A DNA stretch of 17,907 nucleotides from Bacteroidales bacterium (GTDB taxonomy: Bacteria; Bacteroidota; Bacteroidia; Bacteroidales; Muribaculaceae). The first letter of the stretch is position 1. Every line of letters begins with the position of its first letter. Shown here in pieces: positions 15,432-17,907 of the stretch. Both the position numbers and the translations under genes were made by a program. The notes beneath the pieces are model-generated. The model searched no databases. It worked only from the letters and a program-made list of their open reading frames with translations, and was not told the origin of the DNA. The stretch is from contig CAAGJW010000015.1 of the NCBI GenBank assembly GCA_900770215.1, positions 1 to 17,907 on the forward strand, written 5' to 3'.

Positions 15432-16667
15432 ATGGATCCTCTTTATAATATAGGTATCGGCGCCTATCGGCTTGCAGTGAAAGCTGCTTCCTTGCGCAAT
15501 CCCAAAGCCAGGAAAATGCTCGAGGGGCAGGCCAGCACTTTCTCTTATCTAAAAGAACGGCTCGACCGCAACTGCCGCTACATTTGGATTCACGCCTCCT
15601 CGCTTGGCGAGTTTGAACAAGGCCGGCCCTTGATAGAGAAAATAAGAGCCTGCCACCCCGAGAAGCGCATCTTGCTCACCTTCTTCTCGCCCAGCGGCTA
15701 CGAGGTGCGCAAGCACTACGACAAGGTCGACGCCGTGTGCTACATGCCCTTCGACCTGCCTTGCAACGTGAAAAAGTTTCTCGACCTGGTCAACCCCGAG
15801 ATGGCAATCTTTGTCAAGTATGAGTTTTGGGGCAACTATCTCATGGAGCTCAAGCGCCGCGGCGTGCCCACCTATATCATATCGGCCATTTTCCGTCCCG
15901 GCCAGCGCTTCTTTCGCCCGTGGGGGCGCATGTTCCGCCAGATGCTGCACTGCTACACCCACATCTATGTGCAAAACGAGGAGTCGCGCCGCCTGTTGAG
16001 CCAGATAGGCGTCGACAATGTCGACGTGTGCGGCGACACGCGCTTTGATCGCGTGATGCAGGTCAAGAACGAGGCCAAGGAGTTTCCCATCATCGCCTCG
16101 ATGACAGCCCGCAACCCGTTCACCCTCGTGATGGGCAGCAGTTGGCAACCCGACGAGGATATCGTGGTTCCCTACTTCAACAGCCACCCCGAGATGAAAC
16201 TCATCATCGCTCCTCACGAGTTTGACGCCTGTCGCTTGAAGCAGCTCATGGCCAGGATCACGCGGCCTGTGGCGCTCTACTCCCAGACGAGTGCCGACGA
16301 TGCCGGCAATCTCGACTGCCTCATTGTGGACTGCTTTGGCATTCTTTCCTCGCTCTATCGCTACGGGTCGGCTGCCTACGTGGGCGGCGGCTTCGGTGCT
16401 GGCATCCACAACATCAACGAGGCGGCCGTCTACGGCATCCCAGTCATCTTTGGCCCCAACTTTGGCAAGTTCAGAGAGGCCTGGGACTTGATCGCTGTGG
16501 GGGGCGGCTTCAGCATCAACACTGCTGCCGACTTTAAGGCGGTGGCCGACAGCCTTATCAGTGATCCCGAGCGGCTGCGCGCTGTGGGCAACATTGCCGA
16601 CAACTATATCAAGAGCCACGTGGGAGCCACCGATTTTATCTATCACGATCTTTTCCCGGGCAAGTGA
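15432..16667 (+). CDS. waaA: 3-deoxy-D-manno-octulosonic acid (Kdo) transferase
   Basis: This 411-residue GT30-family glycosyltransferase adds Kdo from CMP-Kdo to the lipid A precursor at the inner membrane, and its length is typical. The start at 15432 gives MDPLYNIGIGAYRLAVK, the usual weakly hydrophobic N-terminal anchor. A frame from 15405 would add nine unlikely residues. Visible motifs are HASSLGEFEQGRPLI, containing the conserved SLGE glutamate (E60) that serves as catalytic base in relatives; KYEFWGNYL (129-137); GSSWQPDED (235-243); PHEF (261-264); and the C-terminal GT-B motif GGGFGAGIHNINEAAVYG (318-335) followed by FGPNFGKFREA. It follows the envelope-protein gene after 36 bases and probably shares its transcript. 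Whether one or two Kdo residues are added cannot be read from the sequence. Confidence 0.95.
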   Translation: MDPLYNIGIGAYRLAVKAASLRNPKARKMLEGQASTFSYLKERLDRNCRYIWIHASSLGEFEQGRPLIEKIRACHPEKRILLTFFSPSGYEVRKHYDKVDAVCYMPFDLPCNVKKFLDLVNPEMAIFVKYEFWGNYLMELKRRGVPTYIISAIFRPGQRFFRPWGRMFRQMLHCYTHIYVQNEESRRLLSQIGVDNVDVCGDTRFDRVMQVKNEAKEFPIIASMTARNPFTLVMGSSWQPDEDIVVPYFNSHPEMKLIIAPHEFDACRLKQLMARITRPVALYSQTSADDAGNLDCLIVDCFGILSSLYRYGSAAYVGGGFGAGIHNINEAAVYGIPVIFGPNFGKFREAWDLIAVGGGFSINTAADFKAVADSLISDPERLRAVGNIADNYIKSHVGATDFIYHDLFPGK

Positions 16668-16740
16668 GCAGGGCTGTCGCTGTGCTTGATGCCAAGAGGG
16701 CGCCCCGCGTGATGCCTGCCTGTGGGTGACAAGCTGGATC

Positions 16741-16757
16741 GCAGATTCTACCAGCAA
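16741..16757 (+). repeat. Left terminal inverted repeat of the IS30 element
   Basis: This is a 17-bp copy matching the reverse complement of 17772-17788 at 15 positions. Similarity becomes weak further inward, although short A runs still align. The transposase stop codon (16766-16768) lies nine bases inside this repeat. Confidence 0.75.
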
Positions 16758-16765
16758 GTGCAAAA

Positions 16766-17716
16766 TTAGGCAATATATTTGAAGAATTCGGCGACCGGGG
16801 TTGAAAAACCGATTTTCAATCTCGGTCGTCTGTTTATTTTAGTCACGATTTCTTTAAGCATTTCATCGGAGACGGTATCAAAGTCAGTTCCTTTTGGAAT
16901 GTACTGACGGATGAGTTTGTTATGATATTCGATACATCCTTTCTCCCATGAAGAGTATGGATGCGCGAAGAATATCTTGGTTTTCAGTCGTTTTGCGATA
17001 AACAGATGCTCTGCGAACTCACTTCCGTTGTCGGTGGTTATCGATCTTATCTTGCCAATATAAGGCAACAGCATCAGTACGACCATCTGCGCCAGAGCCT
17101 GAGCATTCTTACCCTGAGGGAGCTTGCGGGCCAGAGTGAAGTTTGTCTTGCGCTCCACAAGAGTGACGATTGCACCTTTCCCGTCTTTCCCCACGATAGT
17201 GTCCATTTCGAAGTCTCCCGGTGTGGAGCCGTCCCATTGGGGAGGCCTTTCGTCTATCATAGTACGGTTCTGTACTGCGACATATGGAGCCGAGACCTGA
17301 CGTTTACGGTGTTTGAGCTGATGGCGGCAATAAGTCCATAGGTCACCACCGTTTTTCTTGTCGGCGCGGATATATGCATAAACAGTCTCCACGCATACGC
17401 AATCTTCCCCTTTCTTGCGGAGATAACCTACAATCTGTTCCGGAGACCATTGCTCGCAGGTTATTTTCTTGCGGATGAATTTACGCAGCCCAAGGGTTAA
17501 GTTGCGGTAATTCTGCAATCTGCGCTTGCGGTCATCGGCTTTTGCTTGCGCCTGTTTACAGTGGTAGCCGCGTTGACCACTGTTGCGCTTCAGTTCTCTA
17601 CAGAGGGTCGATTGCGAGATTCCTATGGTCTCACATATCTCTTTTCTGCTCTTTTTCTGTTGGAGTAATACATCTATTGTGTATCTTTGCTCCGAGGTTA
17701 GGTGATTATATTTCAT
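16766..17716 (-). CDS. IS30-family transposase
   Basis: This 316-residue DDE transposase cuts and joins the element ends, and its length is normal for the family. The start at 17716 (MKYNHLTSEQRYTI) matches the usual IS30 N-terminus. A GTG six bases upstream (17722) is an alternative. The N-terminal helix-turn-helix (about 5-45) has SRKEICETIGIS and STLCRELKRN. The catalytic residues appear as D172 (GDFEMDTIVG), D229 (ITTDNGSEF) and E263 (CIEYHNKLIRQY). Thirty-three residues separate the second D from E, as expected for IS30. LIRQYIPKG follows, the standard family ending motif. No frameshift is visible, so it is probably active or recently so. Both Val-Glu pairs use GTG GAG, unlike the host genes. 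Confidence 0.95.
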   Translation of the reverse strand: MKYNHLTSEQRYTIDVLLQQKKSRKEICETIGISQSTLCRELKRNSGQRGYHCKQAQAKADDRKRRLQNYRNLTLGLRKFIRKKITCEQWSPEQIVGYLRKKGEDCVCVETVYAYIRADKKNGGDLWTYCRHQLKHRKRQVSAPYVAVQNRTMIDERPPQWDGSTPGDFEMDTIVGKDGKGAIVTLVERKTNFTLARKLPQGKNAQALAQMVVLMLLPYIGKIRSITTDNGSEFAEHLFIAKRLKTKIFFAHPYSSWEKGCIEYHNKLIRQYIPKGTDFDTVSDEMLKEIVTKINRRPRLKIGFSTPVAEFFKYIA

Positions 17717-17726
17717 ATTCACAACA

Positions 17727-17734
17727 CAAAGTTA
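17727..17734 (-). promoter_or_regulatory. Possible -7 element of the IS30 transposase promoter
   Basis: On the minus strand 17734-17727 reads TAACTTTG, a perfect TAnnTTTG match. The expected transcription start would fall around 17720, so an mRNA beginning there would be almost leaderless for the ATG at 17716. No TTTG is found at the -33 position, which falls inside the hairpin at 17746-17761. Confidence 0.4.
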
Positions 17735-17745
17735 CTTAATCTCAG

Positions 17746-17768
17746 GGAGACTTCGGTCTCCTTTTTTT
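17746..17768 (+). terminator. UUCG-tetraloop intrinsic terminator inside the IS30 right end
   Basis: GGAGAC (17746-17751), TTCG loop, GTCTCC (17756-17761), then seven T (17762-17768) make a textbook terminator reading rightward. It lies upstream of the transposase start and faces away from it, so it would stop plus-strand transcripts crossing the element, antisense to the transposase. Its end lies just inside the right terminal repeat. Confidence 0.8.
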
Positions 17769-17771
17769 GTG

Positions 17772-17788
17772 TTGCTGCTAAAATCTGC
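17772..17788 (-). repeat. Right terminal inverted repeat of the IS30 element
   Basis: The reverse complement reads GCAGATTTTAGCAGCAA, pairing with the left repeat with two mismatches. The base after it (17789) begins the right flank. Confidence 0.75.
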
Positions 17789-17907
17789 ATGGAAATTTCC
17801 TTTGCTTCGGTGCGCTCAACGGGGGCTTGCCCAGCCCCCTCGGCGCGCGGCCTTCCCCTGGGGTGGAGTAAGGAGAATGGCCGTTGCACTTCTTATTGGA
17901 ATTTCTC
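17789..17907. other. Right flank of the IS30 element, unassigned
   Basis: An ATG at 17789, the first base after the element, opens a plus-strand frame that stays open to the window end (at least 39 codons, beginning MEISFASVRSTGACPAPSAR), but the residue mix does not look like a known protein. A perfect hairpin, GGGGGCT (17821-17827) with AGCCCCC (17833-17839), and the palindrome GGAAATTTCC (17791-17800) are present. I see no RNA gene or recognisable domain. Confidence 0.3.

Larger units (their letters stand above)
16741..17788 (-). mobile_element. IS30-family insertion sequence, apparently complete, about 1048 bp
   Basis: The element is bounded by imperfect inverted repeats (GCAGATTCTACCAGCAA on the left and its counterpart GCAGATTTTAGCAGCAA on the right, 15 of 17 matching) and contains one intact IS30-type transposase gene. 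Length and single-gene layout fit the family. A target duplication is not certain: AT lies at 16738-16739 and at 17789-17790, which would be a 2-bp duplication if C16740 belongs to the element. Codon use differs from the neighbouring genes, supporting recent arrival. Confidence 0.85.

Noticed and set aside
15549..16763. Minus-strand open frame of 404 codons opposite waaA
   Set aside because: waaA has full GT30 motifs. The antisense product resembles nothing and is His/Val/Ala-rich.
1..17907. CRISPR array, tRNA or rRNA gene, defence system, SusC/SusD locus
   Set aside because: No regularly spaced repeats, cloverleaf-like sequence, rRNA-like sequence, or relevant protein motifs were found on either strand.

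Overview
The window looks like chromosomal DNA from a member of the order Bacteroidales, and its GC-rich, host-adapted genes would fit a Muribaculaceae-like gut commensal (taxon inferred, not proven). The signs are promoters of the Bacteroidetes type (TTTG, about 19-20 bases, then TAnnTTTG) upstream of several genes, AT-rich leaders without strong Shine-Dalgarno sites, large secreted proteins with cleaved-adhesin/choice-of-anchor modules and C-terminal sorting-like tails, an Omp28-related protein, and Bacteroidetes-type IS66 and IS30 elements.

Layout. Positions 1-187 hold the 3' end of an IS66-family transposase gene running rightward, its overlapping terminator and a candidate element end. 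Positions 332-11656 hold four large genes on the minus strand, read from right to left: a 1120-residue protein with four adhesin-type modules, an 820-residue protein with two such modules, a 621-residue Omp28-related protein, and a 1149-residue multidomain protein. All four have signal peptides and related C-terminal tails. Their spacings are 98, 0 and 85 bases, and only one clear promoter lies upstream, so they are probably one operon with hairpins at two of the three junctions. A 240-base divergent region (11657-11896) separates this operon from a plus-strand block: surE (5'-nucleotidase), gltX (glutamyl-tRNA synthetase), an unnamed signal-peptide-bearing envelope protein overlapping gltX by four bases, and waaA (Kdo transferase). 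At the right edge is an IS30-family element of about 1.05 kb (16741-17788) with 17-bp imperfect terminal inverted repeats, followed by 119 bases of unassigned sequence.

How the parts work together. The plus-strand block is housekeeping and envelope biosynthesis: WaaA adds Kdo to lipid A, and the unnamed protein is probably in the outer membrane. The minus-strand operon appears to encode a set of exported surface or extracellular proteins made together. Its Omp28-like member keeps the family's C-terminal hallmarks but has lost the CxxC of the thioredoxin-like part. This four-gene set is the most unusual content of the window. I see no CRISPR array, no RNA gene, and no recognisable defence or biosynthetic system. 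No stretch longer than 300 bases lacks a gene.
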